From contig OY759269.1 in NCBI GenBank assembly GCA_963662155.1, positions 22,434,878 to 22,498,877 of the forward strand: a stretch of 64,000 nt of DNA. The letters run 5' to 3'. The translations under genes were made by a program, and so were the position numbers. Origin of the DNA: Lamellibrachia columna (lineage: Eukaryota; Annelida; Polychaeta; Sabellida; Siboglinidae). Shown one piece after another: positions 49,426-59,327 of this stretch. The notes below the pieces were generated by a model. The model had not been told where the DNA came from. It was given only the letters and a program-made list of their open reading frames with translations, and did no database searches. Position 1 is the first letter of the stretch. Each line of letters begins with the position of its first letter.

Positions 49426-49492
49426 TGTGTCGTCAACGTGTTCATATACTTCTACATGGAGTCGCAAAATGTGATTGTATGGTAAAATAAAC
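49426..49492 (+). pseudogene. Stray TM7 segment of a GPCR paralogue
   Basis: aactgtgtcgtcaacgtgtt and the following catatacttctacatggagtcgca match 48819-48864 of the GPCR gene with about five changes, encoding NCVVNVFIYFYMES. Nothing upstream matches the rest of the receptor. It is followed by taaaataaacg, a likely polyadenylation signal. Either the relic of a tandem duplicate or a duplicated 3' end. Confidence 0.7.
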
Positions 49493-49732
49493 GTTTCTGA
49501 ATCTGAATAGGTTTTTAGTTGTTTGTTTATTAATTTGCGGCATACAACTTGTTGCTGATTTGCTTAATGACATGCAACATACCACGGGTTGATGATACCT
49601 CATCAGTATCTTTGCATGGTTTCTTACAGTATCCTCTCAAAACGTAGGTAGGTGGGTGGGTATGGTGAGCGGGTGGGTATGGTGAGCGGGTGGGTATTGT
49701 GGCCTGGTGCGTGCGTGCGTGCGTGCATGTGT

Positions 49733-49945
49733 ACTTGTATAAGACATATGAGAGAGATTATCGTGGTATACATTTTACTTGTTATTTATTTAGATAAAAT
49801 ACACAGATGATTAGCAAACCTAACAAAGAACTGCGATAAGAAAAATTACTTTAAAATTAAATTATAAAAATATGTGTTTTCTTCATAGGTTTGTTTGGCA
49901 ATAATATTTACCATGATAATAGTAAGCGTTTTATTCCTTCATTCA
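49733..49945 (+). repeat. Second copy of the 42703-42910 repeat
   Basis: See 42703. Preceded by a (GTGC)n run at 49708-49725 and by three gggtgggtatggtgagc units near 49657. Confidence 0.9.
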
Positions 49946-50355
49946 CGTCAGTTGCCTGTTATATATTTTATATTATAAAAAATATTGTGTTTTAGGCCAC
50001 TTTTAATCAGTTTTACAGGTCAAAACAGCGGAACCGATTGCATGATAAACATGGCGCGTGTGAGATTTGCGCATTAACCACGCCTCTGCGCCATCAGAAA
50101 CGCGAAAGCGATGTTTGTACGTATTGGGCATACCATTACGCAACGCAAAAAATTAAGAGAAAGAATACTGAGAAAAAAGCTCAAAAAAATTTTCAAACGA
50201 AGGAATTCATAAAAAAAGAAAACTTTCTCCACAATTTTCATATAAATTTGTAGAGCACATACACTCACTTCTAAGGAAATATTTCATATTTTATTTCATG
50301 AAGTATTTGATGGTGCAAATATTACTTGTATGAAAATTATATGGTTGATATTTGA

Positions 50356-50556
50356 TGCAGGGAGGGAGGAAAGGATGGATGGAGGGAGGGAGGGAGGGAG
50401 GGAGGGAGGGAGGGAGGGAGGGAGGGAGGGAGGGAGGGACGGACGGACGGACGGACGGACGGACGGACGGACGGACGGACGGACGGACGGAGGGAGGGAG
50501 GGAGGGAGGGAGGGAGGGAAGGAGGGAGGAAGGGAGGGAGGGAGGGAGGGAGGGTT
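50356..50556. repeat. GGGA and GGAC tetranucleotide arrays
   Basis: (GGGA)n at 50380-50435, (GGAC)n at 50436-50489, then (GGGA)n again to 50556: a mirror arrangement of one array inside another. Strand asymmetry is extreme (purines on plus), which allows triplex or G-quadruplex folding. Confidence 0.97.
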
Positions 50557-50849
50557 GTATGGACGGAAGGAGATCAGGTTCGGGCATCTATGAATGGGAA
50601 GCATTGTCAACTGAGGTGGGCTGGCCATTCATGAATGCAATTGGAAATCTATTTATCTTATTGTTATTTTCGATGTAATAACGATGTAACAAAAGTCGAT
50701 GTAACAACTCTTGCTATAGCTTGGTTGGCTCTGAAAAGAGCCGTTTGGTTCGGTGTTGAAACAGTCGTCAGTAAATTCATTCTGCGCCTTTGTCGTTTGG
50801 CATTCTGTAAAAGAAAGATCCCATCAAGGTTAAAAGAAAGTTGTCCATC

Positions 50850-51143
50850 TCAGTCGTACGCCTTGTAGCTTATGAATTCGTCGAAAGCGTCGTGTACACT
50901 CTTCAATATCATGAGTCGTACTAACGAAAAATAACGAAATGAACGTCGAAGTACCGCGACTGAGCGATCGTAGAGGATCTGCGCCTCATTGACCCGTTGC
51001 TTAAGAACGGGTATCTGACGGCAAGCTTGATAAAATTTGTATTCTGTGTTGCCCGTTTTCGCAGCAATATCCTGCGAAAAATCGTGATGTGGCACCGCCT
51101 TGCCAGTGATTAATGGGAAGAAGAAGATACAGCCCAGAAACAA
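50850..51143 (-). CDS. Possible short exon or small secreted protein
   Basis: A 97-codon minus-strand frame begins MFLGCIFFFPLITGKAVPHH, a plausible signal peptide, and continues with a charged helical stretch (ACRQIPVLKQRVNEAQILYD). No family is recognised, and the ATG is followed upstream only by AT-rich DNA. It ends with a normal stop. Support is limited to length and composition. Confidence 0.25.
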   Translation of the reverse strand: MFLGCIFFFPLITGKAVPHHDFSQDIAAKTGNTEYKFYQACRQIPVLKQRVNEAQILYDRSVAVLRRSFRYFSLVRLMILKSVHDAFDEFISYKAYD

Positions 51144-51820
51144 TTTTAATTGTTCATATTAAATAACATTAATTACTTTCTCATAATCAGGGAGGGGTTC
51201 AAGTACTCGAGTACTTGAGTACTTGTGTACTTAAGTACAGTGCTGTACTTGGACTTGTACTTGTACTTGCCATTTTGCTGAGTGCAGTACTTGTACTTGG
51301 ACTTGTTCTTGGCCGTCAAAGTACTTGGACTTGGCAAGTACTTTCCCAAATGCTATTTTATGTTTTCGTTAATTATTTGGCTATATCATATTCATACTCG
51401 ATGTACTCAGATGTTATGAGTACATTACGAGTACATTTGAGTACTTTCTCAATATATGCTGTGAAAATTAATTTATTTGTAGTTAACAAAGTGAAACTTT
51501 CCTGAAGTATTTGAATGTTCAACTATTGTTTTTAAATACTTTGTTATTTCTGATTGATTACCCCTCCCTTACCATCCCTACACACAATACACCCCCATTC
51601 TCCAATAACCATGACTATGATACCAAAAAAGGCAACAGGCAGCAAGTTTTCCCAGTCAGAAACACCTTGTTAAGCAAACAATTGTAGGCTGCCAGTTCTG
51701 GCCATAATCCGTTTGTTTAGTTAAGCCACTAGGATGTCTGAAACGGGAGGAGCAGCATAAGCACTTACATGCATATCAGCTGATATTTAGCCAATGAACC
51801 TCTGCAATCTGTTTGGATAT

Positions 51821-52023
51821 TGTGGTGTTTGACTTATTTGTAAACGTTGTTACAATCATAAATCGATCAGCAATCAGCATTCTAAGTGCGCAGTGGCGCC
51901 GCCTATCTGATAGTCAGAGAGACAACAATAAAGATTGCAAATGTCCGCCGTGTTTTGGTGTGTGTATTTTCTAGATGTAAATGAGCAGAGCAACGCTATT
52001 TAGTCTACGAAGAAAACAGAACA
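51821..52023 (+). repeat. 5' LTR (203 bp) and primer-binding site
   Basis: Runs tgtggtgtttgactt to gaaaacagaaca. It contains aataaa at 51929 and differs from the 3' LTR by a replaced segment (ggcgccgcct against aat near 51893), a T and a few bases near 51956. Just after it, tggtgtcagtaagtg (52027) resembles the tggtgtcag primer sites of several animal gypsy elements; the tRNA identity is not certain. Confidence 0.95.
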
Positions 52024-52058
52024 TCTGGTGTCAGTAAGTGAGATAACGACCAACGACG

Positions 52059-54587
52059 ATGTCACTAACGATGTCGCCTGACGAGTTACAAAACTTGCTA
52101 GCTGCAGCGATGAAACAGGCGATGACTGGCATAGCGACACAGGCACAGCCAGTCAGCCCACAACCGCAGCCACACAGTGTGCCGTCATTTGCCATTTTCG
52201 AACATTCACGTGAGAAATGGGCGGCATATCTACAGCGGTTAAACCAGCACATCATAGCTCATGGTGTTGTTGATGCTGACAAAAAGAAAGCGTATTTTTT
52301 GTCATGGGTGGGACCTGAAACTTACGAACTCATAAACAAACTGTTTAGTGCATCAGAACTCGACGAAGCGTCTTTTGGTGACGTCACTGGAAAGTTGGAC
52401 GAACACTTCAAACAGTCACTGCATGAGCTAGCCGCATCCTACACATTTTATCAGTGCAATATGAAACCTGGTCAGACTTATGGCCACTGGGTTGCCGATC
52501 TTCGCTGTATCGGTCGCGACTGCAATTTTGGAGCATCCGAAGTCTTGGACCGGCTCATCCGGAACATGATCGTCCTCAACACACCGCACAACGAGGTTCG
52601 GAGAGCGTGTCTGAAGGAGCCTTCACCGACCCTCGATGGGGTTTTGAAGACCGCCAACTCGTACGTCGCATTGGCTGCTAGCGATGCGATCGTCAAAGGG
52701 CCTACACAGGGGCCTACTCCTGAAGTGCTTGCTGTCGAGAAGCTTCGTCAACCGCGACGCACCAAGACGGGCAACTGGAAGAACAACAAGTCACACAAGT
52801 CCGAGTCTCGACCAGAGGGACGTCAAGGACAACGGTGCGCAGGCTGTGGCTCGACAAACCATCGTCGAGCTGCATGTCCGTTCCTAAAATCGGAGTGTCA
52901 CAAGTGCGGGCGGATCGGACACATCAAGTCGGTCTGTCGCTCTGAGCAGTCGGGGAGCAAGTCACATAACGACTACAAAACAGCCTCGATGTTGGTGATG
53001 ACCTTGCACACACACACACACACACGCACGCACGCGCGCGATCTGCGTAGGAAGTCACGACAGGCGCTGCTGATCAACGGGCACAACGTCGAGTTTGAGG
53101 TGGATACGGGATCCCCGATCGCACTCACCGGAGAAACTGGTTGGAAGAAGATTGGTTCCCCTCGGCTCGCTCGATCGTATATCAGACGCTGCGCCTACGG
53201 CCAGCGCCAGATCAGCGTTATGGGCGAGTGTACTGTAGACGTCAAGTGTGGTTCGACAGTGCTGCAACTCCCCCTCGTTGTTGTCAGCAGCGGTGCTTCG
53301 TTGCTTGGCCTGAACTGGATTCAAGCATTCCAATTAGACATCAACGCATTACTCTACACGCCAAAGGCGTCAGCGGAGCTACTTTCCGCCGATGTGCACA
53401 CAATGGGTGTGCCAACCGACCTTGATCTGAAGAAGGTGATCGCGGATCATCCCAGCATCTTCGCACCCGGGCTGGGCCTCTGTACAAAGACGAAGGCTCA
53501 TCTACAGCTACGCGACGATGTGCAACCCAAGTTTTTGAAGGCGAGGCCTTTGCCTTTCTCTCGCATCGACGCGGTTGGAAAAGAACTTCAACGGTTGCAG
53601 GACTTGAAGATTGTCACCAAAGTCGACTACTCAGACTGGGCTACCCCTATTGTAGTCGTACAGAAGCCGAGTGGCAAAGTGATGATCTGCGGTGACTATA
53701 GAGCGACCGTCAATCCGTGCCTGCACGTCCAACAGCATCCTATTCCGCGAATAGAGGAACTCTTCGCCAAACTGCAGGGGGGCATGCATTTCAGCAAACT
53801 CGACATGAGAGACGCATACCTGCAGATTGAGCTGGACGACGAAACCAAGCAACTTCTCGTCATCAACACGCACAAGGGACTCTACCGGTACAACCGACTA
53901 TGTTTCGGTCCGTCCCCTGCTCCAGCCATTTTCCAAAAATTGGTGGACAATCTGGTTGCCGGCATCCCAGGCGTCGCCGCTTACCTGGACGATATCATCG
54001 TCACTGGGCAGACGAAGGCGGAGCACCTCGAAAACCTGCGACGCGTTTTTGCGGCTCTTGACAACTACGGTCTGAAGCTGCAACTCGACAAGTGCGTCTT
54101 CTTCGCACCGGAAGTGTCGTACCTGGGGTACATCATCTCGAAGGACGGACTATGCGCATCTGAGGAGAGGGTCCAGGCGATACTACAGTACGCGACGCCC
54201 ACGGACCTCAAGCAACTCGAGAGTTTCGTGGGCAAGCTCAACTGTTATGGACAGTTTCTGCCTGCATTTGCGTCTGTGTGCGCCCCACTAAACCAGTTGC
54301 GGTGCAAGGACACTCCATGGAAGTGGTCAGCAGAGTGCGCCGCCGCCTTCGATGAACTCAAGCAAATGCTCGCGGACAAAACACGTCTCGTGCATTTCGA
54401 CCCTGAGAAGCCGATCGTGCTTGCAACTGATGCGTCCCCATACGGCATTGGGGCCGTCATCTCACACGTACTGCCTGATGGCAGTGAAGAGCCGATAGCT
54501 TTCGCCTCCAAGACTCTCAGCAAGACTGAGCGAGGCTATGCCCAAGTTGAGAAGGAGGGACTGTCAATCGTCTACGGTATCCGCTAG
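52059..54587 (+). CDS. gypsy Gag-Pol, N-terminal 842 aa
   Basis: A single frame from the ATG at 52059. Residues 1-230 are capsid-like Gag. Two CCHC zinc knuckles follow: CAGCGSTNHRRAAC (about 266-279) and CHKCGRIGHIKSVC. Protease has DTGS near 350. RT follows with FSKLDMRDAYLQIEL and the catalytic YLDD near 640. RNase H starts VLATDASPYGIGAV near 788. The frame stops at a TAG (54585-54587) inside RNase H, and coding resumes in the same frame beyond it. An (AC)n/(GC)n microsatellite at 53008-53040 is translated in frame as HTHTHTRTHAR between the knuckles and the protease. There is no separate gag stop. Confidence 0.9.
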   Translation: MSLTMSPDELQNLLAAAMKQAMTGIATQAQPVSPQPQPHSVPSFAIFEHSREKWAAYLQRLNQHIIAHGVVDADKKKAYFLSWVGPETYELINKLFSASELDEASFGDVTGKLDEHFKQSLHELAASYTFYQCNMKPGQTYGHWVADLRCIGRDCNFGASEVLDRLIRNMIVLNTPHNEVRRACLKEPSPTLDGVLKTANSYVALAASDAIVKGPTQGPTPEVLAVEKLRQPRRTKTGNWKNNKSHKSESRPEGRQGQRCAGCGSTNHRRAACPFLKSECHKCGRIGHIKSVCRSEQSGSKSHNDYKTASMLVMTLHTHTHTRTHARDLRRKSRQALLINGHNVEFEVDTGSPIALTGETGWKKIGSPRLARSYIRRCAYGQRQISVMGECTVDVKCGSTVLQLPLVVVSSGASLLGLNWIQAFQLDINALLYTPKASAELLSADVHTMGVPTDLDLKKVIADHPSIFAPGLGLCTKTKAHLQLRDDVQPKFLKARPLPFSRIDAVGKELQRLQDLKIVTKVDYSDWATPIVVVQKPSGKVMICGDYRATVNPCLHVQQHPIPRIEELFAKLQGGMHFSKLDMRDAYLQIELDDETKQLLVINTHKGLYRYNRLCFGPSPAPAIFQKLVDNLVAGIPGVAAYLDDIIVTGQTKAEHLENLRRVFAALDNYGLKLQLDKCVFFAPEVSYLGYIISKDGLCASEERVQAILQYATPTDLKQLESFVGKLNCYGQFLPAFASVCAPLNQLRCKDTPWKWSAECAAAFDELKQMLADKTRLVHFDPEKPIVLATDASPYGIGAVISHVLPDGSEEPIAFASKTLSKTERGYAQVEKEGLSIVYGIR

Positions 54588-56002
54588 TTCAACCAGTACC
54601 TAAGTGGTCGTCATTTCACCATCCTGACGGGCCACAAGCCGCTACTAACGATCTTCGGATTGGATAAGTCGCTCCCAGCCATGCAGATCGCCACAGAGGT
54701 TGTCAGCGAGTTCCCGATCACGTGGAAGCTCGTCGCGGAGTGCACCAAGAAGGATACTGTCCTGTCGCAAGTGATAAACTTCGTGCGCAACGGTTGGCCG
54801 ACCTCTGGGCCAGAGTGCAGGATGGACGCTCTGAGACCATTCTTCAACACGCAGACGGAGATTTGTCAAGTGAACGGCGTCATACTACGAGACTGTCGCG
54901 TGGTAGTACCACAGGAGCTTCAGACCAAGGTGATCACCATGCTACACCAGTCTCATCGCGGAGTTGTTCTCATGAAGACGATGGCACGACTGTATGTCTG
55001 GTGGCCGAACATCGAGGCGAGCGTCGAAGCCTGCTGTAAAGCGTGCAACGTCTGCGCTGTTACAGCACCGGCACCAACTGCCAACTTGTCGCCATGGCCA
55101 CTGCCCGACGAGCCGTGGGACCGCATTCACGTGGACTTTGCTGGCCCATTCTTGGGTAACATGTGGATGCTGGTCATGGATGCCTACTTAAAGTGGCCCA
55201 GCGTCGTTCGTATGTCAAAGTATCCGACTACGGAGACCACTATTATGGCGCTCAACATTCTTTTCACCACGTGGGGTTCTCCAAAGACACTTGTCTCGGA
55301 TAACGGGCCTCAGTTCGCCTGAACGGCATCGTACACTTGACAAGTGCCCCTTTTCACCCGCCCTCTAATGGCGAGGCCGAACGCCTGGTGGGCGTTTTCA
55401 AGACAGCGATGCAGCGTTCCGTGGGAGAGGAAGGGAAGGAGAGAGACAAGGCTACCATGGGCTTTCTTCGCGAGTACCGCAGCACGCCGAACTGCGCCAC
55501 GGGGCGTACTCCGGCTGAGCTGATGATCGGACGGCAAGTTCGAACTCCGCTCTCTCTTCTACAACCATCCGTACATCACGACAAGTGGCCGCCGCTACAC
55601 TCCACCACGTTCGCGATCAGGGACCACGTCTTCGTTCGGAGCTACGGTGTTAATCGGAAAGTAAAGTGGACTCCTGGGCGAATAACGTCGTCGCTCGGTA
55701 CTCGCATGTTTACTATGCAGTGTGCAGATGGCATACATCGTCGTCACATCGACCAAATGCGTCACCGGGTGAAAACTTCGCCCGCACTTGTTCAACCGCC
55801 AGTCGAGGAGCTTCGTTTCCCGACAGACGTACGAGCTGCATCTCCACCACGTTCACCGATACGTGAAACTCCGACGAGGGACGGCTCCCCTACGGCTGCT
55901 GGAGACGGGCGAATCGTTTCTCCACCTCGAGACGTGGCTGCTTCCCCAGTGCTTCGTCGGAGCGCCCGCAACCGTCGTCCCCCTACCCCTTACTCCCCCT
56001 AG
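54588..56002 (+). pseudogene. gypsy Pol remainder: RNase H end and integrase, broken
   Basis: The frame continues past the TAG to 55322. It includes the integrase zinc region (HQSHRG.., then CCKACNVC), the first catalytic Asp in IHVDFAGPF and the second in VSDNGPQF. A TGA at 55320-55322 follows directly. Coding resumes in another frame at about 55325 with SAPFHPPSNGEAERLVG, which holds the catalytic Glu, and ends at 56002. The spacing between the second Asp and the Glu is shorter than the family norm, so several codons were deleted with the frameshift. No chromodomain is seen. The Pro/Arg-rich tail ends RRPPTPYSP. Confidence 0.9.
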
Positions 56003-56090
56003 TGACTTTTGTTCCTAGCGTTAGTTTGCGCCACAGTCCCTAGCTTGCTATACTTGCGTTTCATAGCTTGTCCCAAGACTATTTGAAACT

Positions 56091-56299
56091 GTCGGGGAGA
56101 ACTGTGGTGTTTGACTTTATTTGTAAACGTTGTTACAATCATAAATCGATCAGCAATCAGCATTCTAAGTGCGCAGTGAATATCTGATAGTCAGAGAGAC
56201 AACAATAAAGATTGCAAATGTCCGCCGTGTTTTGAGTGTGTATTTTCTAGATGTAAATGAGCAGAGCAACGCTATTTAGTCTACGAAGAAAACAGAACA
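56091..56299 (+). repeat. Polypurine tract and 3' LTR (197 bp)
   Basis: cggggagaac just before 56103 is the probable polypurine tract. The LTR runs 56103-56299 and is the counterpart of 51821-52023. Confidence 0.93.
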
Positions 56300-56952
56300 G
56301 ATATGTTGATGATAAATACTCGGCACTGCAGACATGCAAACATATGCATAATACTGCTGCTTTTGTGTTGTCAACGCTTTGACCTTCACCATTATGAAAC
56401 ATAAATGTCGCGTTCCAAGTACTTGACTGTACTTAACTAAAATGTTCAAAGTACTTTGTACTTGTACTTGAATTGTTCACAAAGTACTTGTACTTGTACT
56501 TGCCTATATTATTTAGACGAGTACTTGTACTTGTACTTGCCTATATTATTTAGACGAGTACTTGTAAAAGCATTCTTTCATTGCACATACACACATTCAA
56601 CAAAGTACATAACATTAATTAATGTAATCGTAATTAATTAATTGACATGCTACACTACTGTAACTGCTAGTGTGATTTTGACGTGTAATAAATAAAGCAC
56701 AACAGTTTACAATTAATTATTTAGCATTCATAAAGGGATGGAGTCATCATAGAGTATTCATGCAGTATCATTGTCATAATACTTACGTAAAAAAGAAATG
56801 TATTATTATCATTATGTGACTACATAACTTTTCATGATCATTACAAGCCATCATTGTCAGTTTCATTATCATTACCATCAATTGCCAGTAAAGAACTATA
56901 TCTTGTCTGCTGATGTAACACATACTGCACTGTTGCTTGGCGGGTTGCACGC

Positions 56953-57122
<170 letters not shown>

Positions 57123-57169
57123 ACACGCGCAAACAAATAAACACGCAAGCACGCACGCACTGCACGAGG

Positions 57170-58085
57170 TTGGCAGCACTGTAGATAAAGACATAATTAT
57201 TCTTACTGATATCGTCCACTAAATGTGGTGACATGATGATTTCCTTCCAGTGGTTTTGATTCTTCATTGCAGTTAGTAAATTTGTCCCGCTGAGGTTCAT
57301 ATTTTTCTCTAGGATATTTTGCAGAGTTGTTGTTGGTCGACCTCTTCTCCGAGGGCCATCGGGCTTCCAGAGCAGGACTTTGTTGGCTGCTTCGTCATGG
57401 CGCATCGCATGACCTGCCAGACGAAGACGCCGTTGTCTCTCGATGGTGGTGATCCGTGGGAGGGAGCCATGCAATTCTTTGTTGGTCATGTGATGGTGCC
57501 ATGACACGTCTTGAGTGTTCTGCAGCATTCTTGTGTAGGCGCCATCCAGTGGATGTTGGACTGTTTGTGTTAGCGACTATGAATCGCATCATATATCAGG
57601 ATCGGTTCAACCTTCGTCCTGAAAATCTTCAGTTTGGTGAGTCTGCAGATGGACGCTCTCCAAACTTTGTCAAATAAATGAACTGCCGCCCATGGGGCTT
57701 TTCTACACTGGATATCATGTTGTGAGTTTGTGTAGGATCCGAGATATTAAAATCCTATAATTTCTCAATTGGGCTCCCATCTGAAGAGTGTACACTATCA
57801 TTATCAGGCGGGTTGATGTGCATGTATTTTGTTTTGCTTGGATCGAGAAATAGTCCAGTAGATTTGGAAGCACTTTTCACTTAATGAAGAAAAAAAATTA
57901 TGGTTCTTATATCGTGTCAGCGAACATAGCGATGTCTATGGCATAATCCAGGTGAGAGAGATGGGAGGCTGGATGTCTGGTGCTTTGATGTCTGGTAGGG
58001 GTTAGTCCTTCTATGCCACCAATCACAGTTCTTAGAGCGTAGTCCACGACTATGGTGATCAGGTATGGGGCGTGAGGGTCTATTG
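57170..58085 (-). mobile_element. LINE ORF2 fragment (end of RT to C-terminus)
   Basis: Minus strand. 58060-57900 reads VVDYALRTVIGGIEGLTPTR, then HLDYAIDIAMFADTI, where relatives have a LDFADDIALLSD block; here the catalytic Asp pair is changed. 57620-57480 gives FRTKVEPILIY and MLQNTQDVSWHHHMTNKELH; 57450-57300 gives RRLRLAGHAMRHDEAANKVL and GPRRRGRPTTTLQNILEKN, the usual LINE C-terminal motif. Stops and frameshifts are present. The 5' end is truncated near 58085 at the repeat that follows. Confidence 0.8.
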
Positions 58086-58545
58086 TGTTAATGTTACAAT
58101 TTGGTCAAAATATCATGATATACCATGTAAATCATGGAAACCATGCTGTTGAAACAGGGAAACCATGAAAAAATACCATGGTGTTTTGAAACAGCTAAAC
58201 CATGGTATACCATACATTTACCATGCACAATATATAAAAAAGGATGGTCTACCATAGTTTACAATTAATGTCATAGTATACTATGTTTGACCATGTAATA
58301 TAACGAAATTCCAATATACCATGTAATTCCATGGTATGTTTTCATAAGGGATCGCAAGAGCAAAATGCCAATTTAATTTGGTTACAATTGTGTCTTAATG
58401 TTTATTTATGGAAAAAAATGCACTAGGGATTTTACATAGTGCAGACAGACCAGGAGATTTGAATTGAATTTGAATTGAATACAGTTAAAGGGGTACAATT
58501 AATGTGAGGACGATGTAGGGTGTTCATATAAAATCGGATTTTGTC
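58086..58545 (-). repeat. CATGG/CCATG-rich dispersed repeat
   Basis: Inverted relative of 16190-16530. 58100-58345 contains about a dozen ccatg/catgg words, several as imperfect palindromes such as accatggtataccat. Beyond 58545 the phrase aaaggggaactgaagcaatt starts another AT-rich non-coding stretch. Confidence 0.75.
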
Positions 58546-59327
58546 CTTAAAGGGGAACTGAAGCAATTTTGTGTTATGCCGTATATTTAAATATATATTA
58601 TTAAACTATGCATTAATGGTGACAGATACCTGCTAATTTATGAGATAAACTGAAAAACTGATTTTGTTCGAGACAAAAATCGACAAAATGCATCACTGCG
58701 TATCGCCATCTTGTTGTCGAAACGAGTGGTTTGAGTCGCGTATATCTAATCAATGTAAATTTTCGATTTTTTGCGATTTATTTCGTAAATAGGCATTCTG
58801 GAGCGAAAAAAAAGATATGGGTCTCTGTTATATATACAAGTGTTTACACACGTGAACAAAATAACGGTTTTGTTCGTTCCAAATAAAAAAGTTAAAGAAA
58901 TTACAACAAAACACGCTAAAAATCGTGGAAAACGACACACTTCTCGAACGCACGAGACGCTAACCAACGAGAATATGCGATAACGTAATACCGGAACTAT
59001 TTTTTATTTGTTGACAAGATAGATGCATCGCTTGTGACAGTTTTACCAGATCTGCTACTAGCGATTAGTGGTTTACTGAACTTCAGTAATAGTTGTCTAT
59101 CTTTGGAGAAATGTAAACCACAGACGAAGAGTCTACTTCGACAGGCCACACGGAAACAACAGTTGACAGTCGTAAAGTGTCACCGAGTGTGCGAGTCACG
59201 CTCCAGACTCCAGGTCGGCTTCGCTTTTGTTGACGTTGGATTCAGGAAAAATTACAACAGCGCTTTGACTGTCAACGATTCCTGACTAGGTAATGTGATG
59301 TGGTGAACCTGTGGAAATTGCGTCCCG
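58546..59327. other. Non-coding or unknown
   Basis: The 59034-59285 plus frame (83 codons) has no known domain. The minus frame at 58746-58967 is hydrophobic but AT-rich and shows no family. Confidence 0.35.

Larger units (their letters stand above)
51821..56299 (+). mobile_element. Ty3/gypsy LTR retrotransposon, recent but defective
   Basis: LTRs at both ends, TG..CA termini, and a perfect 5-bp target duplication GATAT (51816-51820 and 56300-56304). The element is about 4.5 kb. Order: LTR, primer site, gag, zinc knuckles, protease, RT, RNase H, integrase, purine tract, LTR: the gypsy (Metaviridae) order. No env-like frame is present. The LTRs differ by few substitutions plus a short indel, so insertion is recent. 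One stop codon and one deletion/frameshift make this copy non-autonomous. Confidence 0.95.
51188..56575 (+). mobile_element. hAT-like element split by the gypsy insertion
   Basis: 51188 begins cagggaggggttcaagtact followed by dense GTACTTG words to 51440; 51486-51800 matches the minus strand of 10225-10450. After the gypsy element, 56300-56575 continues with GTACTTG arrays, including a 48-bp tandem pair (gacgagtacttgtacttgta.. at 56517). Cleanly removing 51821-56304 rejoins the two parts at GATAT. The end at 56575 has no clear inverted repeat, so the right terminus is uncertain. Confidence 0.55.
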
